From contig NZ_MBSO01000003.1 in assembly GCF_001695835.1 (NCBI RefSeq), positions 1 to 64,000 of the forward strand: DNA of 64,000 nucleotides, written 5' to 3'. The translations under genes and the position numbers were made by a program. The notes beneath the pieces were generated by a model, which saw only the letters and a program-made list of their open reading frames with translations, did not search any database and was not told the origin of the DNA. Origin of the DNA: Ensifer sp. LC11 (GTDB taxonomy: Bacteria > Pseudomonadota > Alphaproteobacteria > Rhizobiales > Rhizobiaceae). This document shows positions 47,284-56,321 of the stretch, piece after piece (positions within the stretch are counted from its first letter, which is position 1; each line of letters starts with the position of its first letter).

Positions 47284-48687
47284 CTAGTTGGGCTGGCAAT
47301 ACGCGGGATTGCTGATCGCGCGCCGGATGATCCGGCTTGAGAGGTCGTTCTCCGAGAGTTGCCAGGGCAAGGCCTTTCCGGGAAGCGCCTCCCGAAATGT
47401 CTCGATGATCACCTTCCGGTTCTCGACAGCAACGATCTCGGCGCGAAGGAAAAGCGTGGGCGATCCGGCATAGCGGCCGGTCCAATCATCGGCTTCGATC
47501 GTCTGCTCGCCAACGATGCCGGAGGCATCGAGCCATACGAGCGTGTCGCCCTTGGCGCCGCGAACCAATGCCTCTGCGGTTACCGGGCCGGTGATGGTCG
47601 CTCCCATCGGTGCGCCATTGGCGGTAAGCTCCAGATGCGGCCCTGTCGGGCCCTCCGTCACATAGCCGCGGCCGGCTCTCATGGCGCCGAGCGTCGCCTC
47701 TTCCGAGAGCTCTTCCATGTAAAGGACGGTCGTCGGGCGCGCGAGCACCAGCGGACCTTCGGGCATCAGACGCGCCGGCTGGTGAAAGTCGCTGCCGCCG
47801 ATGGCCGAGATCTTCAGACCGGAGGCGAGGCGCTGCTGATAGCGCTCCAGCGACACCCAGTTCCAGGCAAGCCAGTGCGACTGCCAAACCTCCATGCAGT
47901 CGATCTCGGGCAGGTCGTAGTCCCAGGGGATCGTCGGCTTGTCGTGGTTGATCGACAGCAGGCCGCCGCGCTCGTGCACCAGCCGCGCCAGCGTATGGGC
48001 GTGTTCGGGCTTCGTCATGCGGAAATCGATCCAGTCATCGACGCCGAACACATTGGCGTGCCCGACGGCGGTGGTGATTTCCGTGGCGCGCACGAAGACG
48101 AGTTCGGCGGAGGAATGTGGATGGAAGTAGCGCCGCTGCGTGATGGTGTTGTGGTCGGCGACCGCGAGAAAATCGAGGCCTGCCTGCCGTGCGGCAGCGT
48201 GCAGCAGCTCAGGGGAGCCCGCCGCATCCGAGTGGAACGTGTGGCAGTGAAGGTCGCCGCGATACCAGCCGGCCCCCATTCGGACCGGAAACTGTCGCGC
48301 CGGCTGCGGTGCGACTTCACGCGGGCTCCTGTCGTAGTCAACGGTCACGAGCGCCTCGACGCCGCCTTCTGGGATCTTGTAGAGGCCGAGCATGACCTTC
48401 CATCGCCCGAACCGTATCTCGCCATGGATATAGCCGGGGGTGGCGTCGTCGGTGGCGACGAAGAAGCGGTCGCGCGCGCCACCGCTCCAGCCGCGAAAGC
48501 CTTGGTCGGTCGGATAATCGATTGCTCTCGGATCGAGCACGCCGAGGTCGATGATGCACTGCTCAGACTTCGGATAGCTGAGCGTCACGTCGATGCGCGT
48601 CACGCCTTCGGGCACGTCGAAGGGCACGTAGAAGTACGGATTTTCGGCTTGGTCCTTGCGGCTGATCCGCACGGTGAAGGTCTGCAT
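47284..48687 (-). CDS. CehA/McbA-family metallohydrolase with PHP domain
   Basis: A 467-aa cytoplasmic hydrolase. An N-terminal beta-rich part (about 1-165, FYVPFDVPEGVTRIDVTLSY) precedes a PHP domain with the metal motifs GDLHCHTFHSDAAG, VADHNTIT, LLSINHDKP and IGGSDFHQP, then a C-terminal beta domain. The family takes its name from the carbaryl hydrolases CehA and McbA, but most members have unknown natural substrates and a phosphoesterase or phosphoglycosyl role is equally possible. ATG 48687 lies 7 bp after the ATPase stop with GAGG as SD, so it is the last gene of the second ABC operon. Confidence 0.87.
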   Translation of the reverse strand: MQTFTVRISRKDQAENPYFYVPFDVPEGVTRIDVTLSYPKSEQCIIDLGVLDPRAIDYPTDQGFRGWSGGARDRFFVATDDATPGYIHGEIRFGRWKVMLGLYKIPEGGVEALVTVDYDRSPREVAPQPARQFPVRMGAGWYRGDLHCHTFHSDAAGSPELLHAAARQAGLDFLAVADHNTITQRRYFHPHSSAELVFVRATEITTAVGHANVFGVDDWIDFRMTKPEHAHTLARLVHERGGLLSINHDKPTIPWDYDLPEIDCMEVWQSHWLAWNWVSLERYQQRLASGLKISAIGGSDFHQPARLMPEGPLVLARPTTVLYMEELSEEATLGAMRAGRGYVTEGPTGPHLELTANGAPMGATITGPVTAEALVRGAKGDTLVWLDASGIVGEQTIEADDWTGRYAGSPTLFLRAEIVAVENRKVIIETFREALPGKALPWQLSENDLSSRIIRRAISNPAYCQPN

Positions 48688-48694
48688 GGTGGCC

Positions 48695-49798
48695 TCAGCG
48701 CTCGTCGGCTGCCGGTATACGCGCGCCGCTGTCGTCGAAGAGGGTGATGTGTCTGGCGTCAAAGGCGAGATGCACGGAGGTCCCGACCTTGATCTCATCA
48801 TCGGTGAAGATGCGCGCGGTGACGCGGCCATTGTCGCCGCGCTCGAGGGTCACGAGGCTTTCCGGCCCCATGTTTTCGTTGGCGAAGAGTTCGCCGGAAA
48901 CCACGTTCTGGTCGCCCGCCACTGCAATGCGCAGATGTTCGGGGCGCACCCCGAGCGTCATCCTGCCTGATTTCGCAGCCTTGGCGATCACGTCGGTGAG
49001 CGCGATCGGCGCAAGCTGCAGGCCGTTGGCTCTGAGAAGCAGGGCGCCTTCGCCGATCGATACTTCAACCGGGACCAGGTTCATCGGCGGGTTGCCGACG
49101 AAATTGGCGACGAAGGTTGTCGCCGGCCGGCGATAGATCTCGATCGGCGGCGCGAACTGCACGATGCGGCCCTTGTCCATGACGGCGATGCGGGTCGCAA
49201 GCGCCATGGCCTCCGCCTGGTCGTGGGTGACGTAGACGGCGGTCATACCCATGTCGCGCTGCAGGTGGTTGAGGAAGCCGCGGGCTTCGAGGCGCAATTT
49301 CGCATCGAGATTCGAAAGCGGCTCGTCGAAGAGGTAGACCTCGCTCGGGTACACGAGCGCGCGGGCCAGCGACGTGCGCTGCTGCTGGCCGCCGGAAATC
49401 TGGCTCGGCAGGCGCTTCAGGAGGTCGCCGATCTTCAAGACGTCGGCCACTTCCTTGGCGCGGGCGTGGCGCCTGGTTTCCTGCTCGCCGCGCACCTTCA
49501 AGGGGTAGGCGATGTTGTCGGCGATGTTCATGTGCGGATAGAGCGCATAGTCCTGGAAGACCATGGAGATGCCGCGATCCTTCGGGTGCAGATAGGTGAC
49601 GTCGCGGCCGCCGATCATCACTCGGCCGGAAGAGGGCGTTTCCAGGCCGGCGATCATGCGCAAACTCGTCGTCTTGCCGCAGCCGGAGGGGCCGAGCAGG
49701 CAGATGAATTCGCCGTCGGCGATCTGGAAACTGATGTCGGGCACGGCGACGAAAGCGCCGAAGCTCTTGGAGATGTTCTGGAATTCGACAGAGGCCAT
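48695..49798 (-). CDS. Sugar ABC transporter ATP-binding protein (UgpC/MalK type)
   Basis: ATPase of the CUT1 importers (367 aa). Walker A GPSGCGKTT, Q-loop MVFQDYALYPHMN, signature ISGGQQQRTSLARAL, Walker B VYLFDEPLSNLDAKL, H-loop VYVTHDQAEAMALATRIAVM, then a C-terminal TOBE/OB regulatory domain (LGVRPEHLRI). ATG 49798, 13 bp after the permease stop. Works with the two permeases and binding protein encoded upstream on the same strand. Confidence 0.95.
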   Translation of the reverse strand: MASVEFQNISKSFGAFVAVPDISFQIADGEFICLLGPSGCGKTTSLRMIAGLETPSSGRVMIGGRDVTYLHPKDRGISMVFQDYALYPHMNIADNIAYPLKVRGEQETRRHARAKEVADVLKIGDLLKRLPSQISGGQQQRTSLARALVYPSEVYLFDEPLSNLDAKLRLEARGFLNHLQRDMGMTAVYVTHDQAEAMALATRIAVMDKGRIVQFAPPIEIYRRPATTFVANFVGNPPMNLVPVEVSIGEGALLLRANGLQLAPIALTDVIAKAAKSGRMTLGVRPEHLRIAVAGDQNVVSGELFANENMGPESLVTLERGDNGRVTARIFTDDEIKVGTSVHLAFDARHITLFDDSGARIPAADER

Positions 49799-49811
49799 GG
49801 CGGGTTTCCGA

Positions 49812-50645
49812 TTACGACTTGATGCCACCGAAGAACCGGAAACCGAATTTCCAATTCACGAAAAGATAGAGGGCAACGACGGGCAGGGAGTAGATCAGCG
49901 AATAGGCGGCAAGCAGCGTGACGATCGGCGTGCCGGCCTCCGAATAGAAGGAGTAGATGGCGACCGACGCCGGCATCAGCTTGTCGCTGCGCAAGAGGAT
50001 GAAGGGGATGAGGAAGCTGCCCCAGATGTTGACGAAGGCCCAGACGAGGACCACGACGATGCCGGGCCGGATGACCGGCAGCGCGACGTCGAAGAAGGCC
50101 TGCAGCGGCGAGGCGCCGGCGACCATGGCGCTTTCTTCGTATGACCGTGGAATGGCGTCGATGAAATCGCGAAGAATGAACATCGCGGTCGGCAAGAGCC
50201 CGCCGGCAAAGACGAGAATGACGGCGAGATGGGTGTCGATCAGGCCTGCGGCCGAGATGATCAGGAAGATCGGCACCATTGCAGCCGAACCTGAAACCAC
50301 CGAGGAGAAGAGCAGCAGGATGTAGGTGACGGCGCCCTTGCCGGGGATCGGCGATCGCGACAGCGCATAAGCCGCAAGCGTTGCCGCCGCGCCGACCAGA
50401 ACCACACCGCCTGCCGCCTGGATCAGGCTGTTGAGCAACGCCTGCATGGCGAAGGTGTTCTGGAAGACGGTGGCGAAGTTCGACAGCGTGAAGGGCGAGG
50501 GGATCGCGAGACCGAGTTCCGCGCGGGCGTTGAAAGGTGCGAAGACGAACCAGACGAGCGGCAGCGCGAACACGGTGCCGAGGAAGGTGGCGGCGGCTGA
50601 AAAGACTGTGCGCCGCATGAAGATATTGGGAGCTTTCCGCATCAT
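49812..50645 (-). CDS. Sugar ABC transporter permease (MalG type)
   Basis: Inner-membrane permease (277 aa, six membrane segments) of the CUT1 family. The EAA loop reads EESAMVAGASPLQAFFDVALPVIRPGI. ATG 50645 overlaps the stop of the first permease gene (ATGA). The same frame is open far upstream, through the first permease gene, but that part is only its shadow. Functions as a heterodimer with the preceding permease. Confidence 0.93.
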   Translation of the reverse strand: MMRKAPNIFMRRTVFSAAATFLGTVFALPLVWFVFAPFNARAELGLAIPSPFTLSNFATVFQNTFAMQALLNSLIQAAGGVVLVGAAATLAAYALSRSPIPGKGAVTYILLLFSSVVSGSAAMVPIFLIISAAGLIDTHLAVILVFAGGLLPTAMFILRDFIDAIPRSYEESAMVAGASPLQAFFDVALPVIRPGIVVVLVWAFVNIWGSFLIPFILLRSDKLMPASVAIYSFYSEAGTPIVTLLAAYSLIYSLPVVALYLFVNWKFGFRFFGGIKS

Positions 50646-51550
50646 TCCGCCTCCACCGGCTTCTTGTGGGCAAGGCGAAGGTAGACGAGTGCGAACGCCA
50701 GGTTGATCAGCATGATGACGACGCCGACGGCAGCACCCTTGCCGAACTCGAAGTCCTTGAAGGCGATGCGGTAGGTGTAGATCGAGAGGATCTCGGTGCG
50801 GTAGGACGGTCCGCCATGGGTGAGCAGGAAGGGCGTAAAGACGTTGAAGGTCCACATGGTGATGAGGATCAGGTCCGTGACGACATGACCGCGGATCAGC
50901 GGCAGCGCGATGTCGCGCAGCTTCTGCCAGGAGGTGGCGCCGGCGACGTCGGCGGCCTGGAAGTAGCTCGGCGGGATCGACTGGAAGGCCGAGTTGAACA
51001 GCATCATCGAGAAGGCGGCACCCCGCCAGGTGTTGAAAAACACGATCACCCAGAACGGCTGCTGCAGCAGCCAGTCGCCGGGCGGCAGGCCGAGGCCGCG
51101 CATGATCATGTTCAAGGTGCCGTTGTCGTAGTCGAGAAAGGCGAACCAGGCGAAGCCGATCACCACTTCCGGCAGGATCCAGGCGGCGATGACGGCGGTC
51201 TGCAGGAAGGATTTGAGCGTCGGCGTCACCGATTGGCTGAGCCAAGCAAGCAGCAAACCGAGAAGCGCCTGCCCGATCAGTGCCGAAAGCAGCACGAACT
51301 GGATGGTCAGGATCAGCGAAAAGCCGAACTGGCCGCGGGTGAAGAAGGTGGCGGGATTGAAGAGCGCGAAATAGTTCTGCAAGCCGACGAAGTCAGGGTC
51401 GACGGCCGTCCGCCCGAGCAGCGTTCGGTTGGTGAAGGAAACGATGATCACCCAGAAGAAGGGAATGATGACGAAGACCCCGACGAGGGCGGTTGCTGGT
51501 GCCAGGAAAAGCGCGCCGGCGCGCGTCGAAAGCAGGGAGAATTTCTTCAT
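50642..51550 (-). CDS. Sugar ABC transporter permease (MalF type)
   Basis: First permease of the second sugar importer (302 aa, six membrane segments). The EAA loop is YFQAADVAGATSWQKLRDIALPLIRG. It starts MKKFSLLSTRAGALFLAPATAL at 51550, 122 bp after the binding-protein gene. Overlaps the next permease by 4 bp. Confidence 0.93.
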   Translation of the reverse strand: MKKFSLLSTRAGALFLAPATALVGVFVIIPFFWVIIVSFTNRTLLGRTAVDPDFVGLQNYFALFNPATFFTRGQFGFSLILTIQFVLLSALIGQALLGLLLAWLSQSVTPTLKSFLQTAVIAAWILPEVVIGFAWFAFLDYDNGTLNMIMRGLGLPPGDWLLQQPFWVIVFFNTWRGAAFSMMLFNSAFQSIPPSYFQAADVAGATSWQKLRDIALPLIRGHVVTDLILITMWTFNVFTPFLLTHGGPSYRTEILSIYTYRIAFKDFEFGKGAAVGVVIMLINLAFALVYLRLAHKKPVEAE

Positions 51551-51672
51551 GCGCGTTTATGCCCGTGTCCTGGATCGGGAGCCCGGCCGCTGACGGCAGC
51601 CGGGCGCTCTGTCGTTGGATCAAGCGGGACAAGGTGAAGGCGGTATGTCTTCGCCCTCATCCCGCAATGGCG

Positions 51673-53034
51673 TTAGAGCGTGCTGACGGTGTTTTCTTCG
51701 CCGACGATGGCGATGACCGCTGCCTTGTATTGCGCCATTGCGTCCTCAGGCGAGAGTTCGCCGGAGACGACGCTTTCGGTCATGCGTTGGATCTCGGTCG
51801 AGACCTTGTTGTAGTTGGCGTCGTTGGGACGCGCGGTGGTGATCGGCAAAAGCGTCGTTGCCGTCTCGGTCAGGAACGGCGAGTTCGGGATCGCGACGTC
51901 ATCGCGGATGCGGATGGCCGGCTGGATCTGCTGGAATGCGGTGAGCTGGTCCTTGCTGTTCATGAAGGAGAGCAGCGCCCAGGATTCGGCTGGTGCATCG
52001 GTATGCGGATTGATCACGAAGCCGGTGCCGCCCGACATGGTGACGAAGTCCTGGCCGCGTAGACCCTTGCCGGGTGCCGCCGCCGGCATCTTCTTCCAGG
52101 TCATGACATTGTCGCGATCGGCAACGGCGAATTCGGCCCCGGGGGCGGTCACCGAGCGATAGAACCAGTCGCCTTCGACGAGCATCGCTGTCTTGCCGTC
52201 GCGGAAATTGGCGAAAGTACGGTTGCGGCCGTCGGCAAGCAGCTGGGCGCGCTGGTCGCCGAGCTTGTCGTCGACATAGATGGTCTTGTAGAGCTTCAGC
52301 GTGTCGAGAATGCCCTGGCTCGAAACGATGTATTTGCCGCTGTCGTCGGTGACCTGCTCACCGGTGCCGAGCAGCGCCATCCAGTAGCCCTGCATCGTCG
52401 TCGCCTCGCCCATCGAGACACCGGCATTGAGCTGCAGTGGGAAGCTCTCAGGTGCTGCCGCCTTGATCTTGCGGGCGGCGTCGAGCAGTTCGTCCCATGA
52501 CTTCGGCTGCCAGTCGTCGGCGTTGAGGCCTGCCGCCTTGAACAGATCCTTGCGCACGAAGATCATGCGCGCATCCGTGCCGAGCGCGATGCCGTAGGGC
52601 TTGCCCTGGTAGCTCATAAGGGCTTTCGTGCCGTCGGAAATATGCTGCCAGCCTTCCCATTTGGGAACGTCGGGACCGGCAACCTCTTCCAGCGATTTCA
52701 GGAGATTGCCCTGAACGAAGCTCGGGATCAGGAAGCCGTCGAAGCCGGAGACATCAGGGCCGGCGCCGGTCGAAAAGTCGAGCGCGAGCTGCTGCGTCAG
52801 CTGCTCGTCTTCACCGCCGAACTGGGTGAGCTTGACGGTCACGTCCTTGCCTTCGGCCTTCATCTTCTCGGTGAAGGCCGGAATGACCTTCTGCTCGATC
52901 CACTCGGCCATGCCACTGTTGACGCCGCCGATGACGCAGCGGCAGGTGATGTTGAGTTCGGTGGCGCTCACCGGCGCGGCAAAGGCAATGGCCGCGGCGG
53001 CGCTGAGCAATAGGGAATGAAACCTGGTACGCAT
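51673..53034 (-). CDS. Sugar ABC transporter substrate-binding protein
   Basis: Extracellular solute-binding protein of family 1 (CUT1, 453 aa). The signal peptide ends at PVSA (residue 24), then TELNITCRCVIGGVNSGMAE. The unusual CRC motif right after cleavage and the VTVKLTQFGGEDEQLTQQLALDFSTGAGPDVSGFD stretch (in two parts) are typical of a binding protein lobe. ATG 53034 has GGAGGAG 5 nt upstream. Promoter-proximal gene of the operon: binding protein, permease, permease, ATPase, PHP hydrolase. Two copies of a LacI-type operator lie upstream. Confidence 0.93.
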   Translation of the reverse strand: MRTRFHSLLLSAAAAIAFAAPVSATELNITCRCVIGGVNSGMAEWIEQKVIPAFTEKMKAEGKDVTVKLTQFGGEDEQLTQQLALDFSTGAGPDVSGFDGFLIPSFVQGNLLKSLEEVAGPDVPKWEGWQHISDGTKALMSYQGKPYGIALGTDARMIFVRKDLFKAAGLNADDWQPKSWDELLDAARKIKAAAPESFPLQLNAGVSMGEATTMQGYWMALLGTGEQVTDDSGKYIVSSQGILDTLKLYKTIYVDDKLGDQRAQLLADGRNRTFANFRDGKTAMLVEGDWFYRSVTAPGAEFAVADRDNVMTWKKMPAAAPGKGLRGQDFVTMSGGTGFVINPHTDAPAESWALLSFMNSKDQLTAFQQIQPAIRIRDDVAIPNSPFLTETATTLLPITTARPNDANYNKVSTEIQRMTESVVSGELSPEDAMAQYKAAVIAIVGEENTVSTL

Positions 53035-53124
53035 GTTTTCTCCTCCCGGTGGTCCTCTTCGGACCCAATGTCTGGTGCGACAGTCCGGCCCTCCTCCAGG
53101 TCCGGCGTCCCGACGATGATCAAG

Positions 53125-53142
53125 AATGAACACGCTTTCATT
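53125..53142. promoter_or_regulatory. LacI-family operator, copy 1
   Basis: AATGAA-CACGCT-TTCATT: perfect 6-bp arms around a central CG. It lies 91 bp before the binding-protein gene and differs from copy 2 (53232) at a single position of 18. Confidence 0.75.
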
Positions 53143-53231
53143 TTTGTCAACATGGATCATCCGTTCTTTCTGTGATCGTCGCGAGAATTCCTATTCCACT
53201 TGACGAATTCGCCGACTTGCTCTCTTTTGTG

Positions 53232-53249
53232 AATGAACACGTTTTCATT
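53232..53249. promoter_or_regulatory. LacI-family operator, copy 2
   Basis: AATGAA-CACGTT-TTCATT with perfect 6-bp arms, 13 bp before the ATG of the LacI gene. Two sites 107 bp apart (centre to centre) in a divergent promoter would allow repression of both transcripts, with possible looping. Confidence 0.75.
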
Positions 53250-53262
53250 TTGTGACGAATAG

Positions 53263-54303
53263 ATGAACGATCGCGCCGACAAGAAAGCCGCTCGAGCCAC
53301 CGCAGACCAGGTGGCGCGCGAAGCCAATGTTTCCCGTGTCGCGGTGTCCCGCGCCTTCAATCCGAACGCTTCGCTGAAGCCGGAAAAGCGCGACCGTATC
53401 CTGCAGGTGGCGCGGGAACTGAACTACACCCCGGACATGGCGGCCCGTTCGCTTGTTACCGGTCGCTCGCATCTCGTCGGCATGATCGTGCCCGACGTCT
53501 GCAGCCCCTGGGAGAGCCAGGAAATCGATGCGCTGACGACGGCGCTCCAGGCGGAGGGCTTCGCGACGCTGCTCTTCAAGGTGAAGGCCGATTTCAGCAT
53601 GGACCCGCGCCTGCTCACCTACATGCGCGGCTTCAATCCGGATTCAGTGATCGCCTTTACCGAGAACATTTTGCCGGATGTGCTCTGCGGTTTTCTCGAC
53701 CGCGCCGTGCCGATCTACGTGATCTATGACGACGTGAAACAGTTCGCGGGGGCTGCTTCCGGCACGCTCTACGACCGGCTGCTCGTTCGGCAGAAGAACG
53801 GCATCGCGCAGGCCGTGGCGCTGCTTCAGGGCTATGGCGCGCGCCGCATCGCCTATCTCGGCGGCAAGGCGCAGTCGCTGGCCAATGCCGAGCGCGAGCG
53901 CACGCTGAAGGAGACGCTTGCCGAACGCGGCATGGACGCGCCGATCGTGCTTGCGGGCGACTACACCTATGACACCGCCTATCAGGCGACGCTCGATCTC
54001 TTCCGCATTGGCGACGGGGCTGACGCGATCTTCGCGGCCAATGACGTCGGCGCCTTCGGGGCGATCGATGCGCTGCGTCACGAGCTTGGCCTTTCCGTGC
54101 CCGACGACGTCAAGGTCGTCGGCTTCGACGACATCCCGCAGGCGCACTGGAAGAGCTACAACCTCACCACCGTGCGCATCGATCTTGACGAGCGCGTGCG
54201 CGCACTCGTGCGCCTGATCCTCATGCGGCTTCGGGCACCCGATGCCGAGCCGCTGACCGAGACACTCAACACCCGCCTGATCGTGCGGGGCACCGTCGGC
54301 TGA
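53263..54303 (+). CDS. LacI-family transcriptional regulator
   Basis: Regulator of 346 aa. The HTH region is ATADQVAREANVSRVAVSRAFNPNASLKPEKRDRILQVARELNYTPDMAARSLVTGRS in adjoining parts. The sensor domain begins LVGMIVPDVCSPWESQEIDA, with FAANDVGAFGAIDALRHELG and VVGFDDIPQAHWKSYNLTTV at the C-terminal side. Divergent from the second sugar ABC operon, with two near-identical operators between. The GH38-like gene follows 11 bp after its stop, so both enzyme and regulator are presumably autoregulated with the transporter. Confidence 0.94.
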   Translation: MNDRADKKAARATADQVAREANVSRVAVSRAFNPNASLKPEKRDRILQVARELNYTPDMAARSLVTGRSHLVGMIVPDVCSPWESQEIDALTTALQAEGFATLLFKVKADFSMDPRLLTYMRGFNPDSVIAFTENILPDVLCGFLDRAVPIYVIYDDVKQFAGAASGTLYDRLLVRQKNGIAQAVALLQGYGARRIAYLGGKAQSLANAERERTLKETLAERGMDAPIVLAGDYTYDTAYQATLDLFRIGDGADAIFAANDVGAFGAIDALRHELGLSVPDDVKVVGFDDIPQAHWKSYNLTTVRIDLDERVRALVRLILMRLRAPDAEPLTETLNTRLIVRGTVG

Positions 54304-54314
54304 AGGTAATGAAC

Positions 54315-56252
54315 ATGACCGAAAAGCGCATTCACGTCGTCTTCAAGACTCATCTGGACATCGGCTTTACCGATCACGCCGAGAAGATCCGCCAGCAATA
54401 TCACGAGCGCTTCATTCCGCAGGCGATCGAGACCGGCGCGCATTTCCATAACGAGAACCCGGACGAACCGATGTTCATCTGGACGACCGGCGCCTGGTTG
54501 ATCTGGGACCATCTTCATTCGCGCTCGAAGCAAGAGGTCGCGCGGCTGGAGCAGGCGATCGAGCGCGGTCTGATCCGCTGGCACGCGCTTCCCTTCACCA
54601 CGCATACGGAGCTGATGTCGCCAGACTTGTTTGGGGCAGGGCTTTCCTATGCGCAGGAACTCGATCGGCGCTTCGGCCTGAAGACGATCGCCGCCAAGAT
54701 GACCGACGTGCCCGGCCACACGCTCGGTATGGTGCCGCTGCTTGCGGAAGCGGGGGTGCGCTTCCTGCATATCGGCGTGAACTCTGCCTCGCCGCCGCCG
54801 GAAATTCCCGACGTTTTCCGCTGGCGGGCGCCTGATGGCGCGGAAATCGTCGTCATGTACCAGCGCTCCTATGGCGAAACCTATTTCCCCGAAGGCCTTT
54901 CGGACGGCCTGAGCTTTGCCCATACGAGCGACAATATCGGCCCGCAGAGCGTGTCGCAGGCGGCAGAGGCTTACCGCGATATCTTGAGGCATGAGCCTGG
55001 CGCCACCGTGTGCGCCGCGACGCTTGAAGACTACGGCAAACTGATGTGGGAGGCGCGCGAGCGCTTCCCGATCGTCGAAAAGGAACTCGGCGACAGCTGG
55101 ATCCACGGCAGCGGCACCGATCCGGAAAAGATCGCCCGCTATCTGGCGCTGCAGCGGCTCTATGGTCGCTTTGCCGAGGAGCGGATGACGGCGAGCCGGC
55201 AGGCCTTCGGACGCAAGCTGACGCTTGTCGCCGAACACACCTGCGGTGTCGACATCAAATCCTTCCTGCGCGACGAAAAGGCCTGGGCGCGTCCGGCTTT
55301 CGAGGCGGCGCGAAAGACGGACCCGCGTTTCCACTATACCGAAGCGTCCTGGGCGGAGCAGCGCGCCTATCTCGACCAGGCGGTCGCGGAACTGGACGGC
55401 GAGGATGCGGCGCGCGCTAGAGCGGCGCTTGGTGATCTTGCCATCCCGGCGCGACCTGAACCCACCCACGCCGTCACGCGGCTCGATGTCGGCGGCTGGA
55501 TCATCGATCTTGATCCGGCAACAGGCGACGTCGCCGCGCTGACAGCGCCGGACGGCCGGACGATCCGTGGCGCCGACGGTTCGTTGATCGCCTATCGCTA
55601 TGAAAGCTATGACGCCGGCGACGTGCGCCGCCACATGGACACCTACCTGACCCAGTGGATGGACTGGGCGGTGCTCGACCACGACAAGCCGGGTCTCGCT
55701 GCGGTTGCCGAGGCACGCTCGCAAGCCTATCGCCCGGAGCTTCGTGGCATGACGGCCACGTCCATCCTTGCGGCCATGCCGGCCGAAGCGGTGGAGCGGT
55801 TCGGTGCACCGGCGGAGATTGCACTGGCGTTCTCGGCGGCAGAAAACGGCCTCGACATCCGGTTGACGCTTTATGGCAAGAGCGCCAACCGCATGCCGGA
55901 GGCGAGCTTCCTGTCGTTCACGCCCGAAGGGCGCTCCGCCTGGCGCGTGCGCAAGATGGGGCTGTGGCACGCAACCGACAATTTCGCCCGTGCCGGCGGT
56001 GCGCAGCTGCAGGCGGTCACGGCTGTTCGCGGGCAGACGGAAGGGGGCGCGGAACTGCTGGTCGAGAACCTCGACACGCCGCTGGTCGCGCCGCAGACAT
56101 GGCCGTTCATGGCCTTCTGCAAGGACCTGCCCGATTATTCCGCCGGTATCCGCTTCAACATCCACAACAACAAATGGGGTACCAATTTCCCGATGTGGTG
56201 GGGCGGCGACTTCACCACGCGCTTCAAGCTCAGCGTCAGCGAACCGGGATAG
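54315..56252 (+). CDS. DUF5054 / glycoside hydrolase 38-like protein
   Basis: Large cytoplasmic protein (645 aa). The first 270 residues resemble the GH38/57-type alpha-mannosidase fold (HVVFKTHLDIGFTDHAEKIR, LIRWHALPFTTHTELMSPDL, PGHTLGMVPLLAEAGVRFLH). The His-x-Asp of the first motif and the His near TTHTEL are candidate zinc ligands. The C-terminal half has beta-sandwich-like sequence. From memory this is the DUF5054 family, whose activity is uncharacterised. ATG 54315 has AAGG 8 nt upstream. ATG 54309 is too close to the SD. It follows LacI in one transcript and probably cleaves the glycan or glycoside imported by the divergent ABC system. Confidence 0.82.
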   Translation: MTEKRIHVVFKTHLDIGFTDHAEKIRQQYHERFIPQAIETGAHFHNENPDEPMFIWTTGAWLIWDHLHSRSKQEVARLEQAIERGLIRWHALPFTTHTELMSPDLFGAGLSYAQELDRRFGLKTIAAKMTDVPGHTLGMVPLLAEAGVRFLHIGVNSASPPPEIPDVFRWRAPDGAEIVVMYQRSYGETYFPEGLSDGLSFAHTSDNIGPQSVSQAAEAYRDILRHEPGATVCAATLEDYGKLMWEARERFPIVEKELGDSWIHGSGTDPEKIARYLALQRLYGRFAEERMTASRQAFGRKLTLVAEHTCGVDIKSFLRDEKAWARPAFEAARKTDPRFHYTEASWAEQRAYLDQAVAELDGEDAARARAALGDLAIPARPEPTHAVTRLDVGGWIIDLDPATGDVAALTAPDGRTIRGADGSLIAYRYESYDAGDVRRHMDTYLTQWMDWAVLDHDKPGLAAVAEARSQAYRPELRGMTATSILAAMPAEAVERFGAPAEIALAFSAAENGLDIRLTLYGKSANRMPEASFLSFTPEGRSAWRVRKMGLWHATDNFARAGGAQLQAVTAVRGQTEGGAELLVENLDTPLVAPQTWPFMAFCKDLPDYSAGIRFNIHNNKWGTNFPMWWGGDFTTRFKLSVSEPG

Positions 56253-56321
56253 GATGCGCCGCCGGGCCCGGCGTCGGTATTGCGTGCGTTCTGGGAACCG
56301 CGCGACGGTGACGTGCAGCGG

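Noticed and set aside
49812-51245. Single 477-codon permease reading frame
   Set aside because: The upstream half is the out-of-frame shadow of the first permease gene. The real gene starts at the ATGA overlap (50645).
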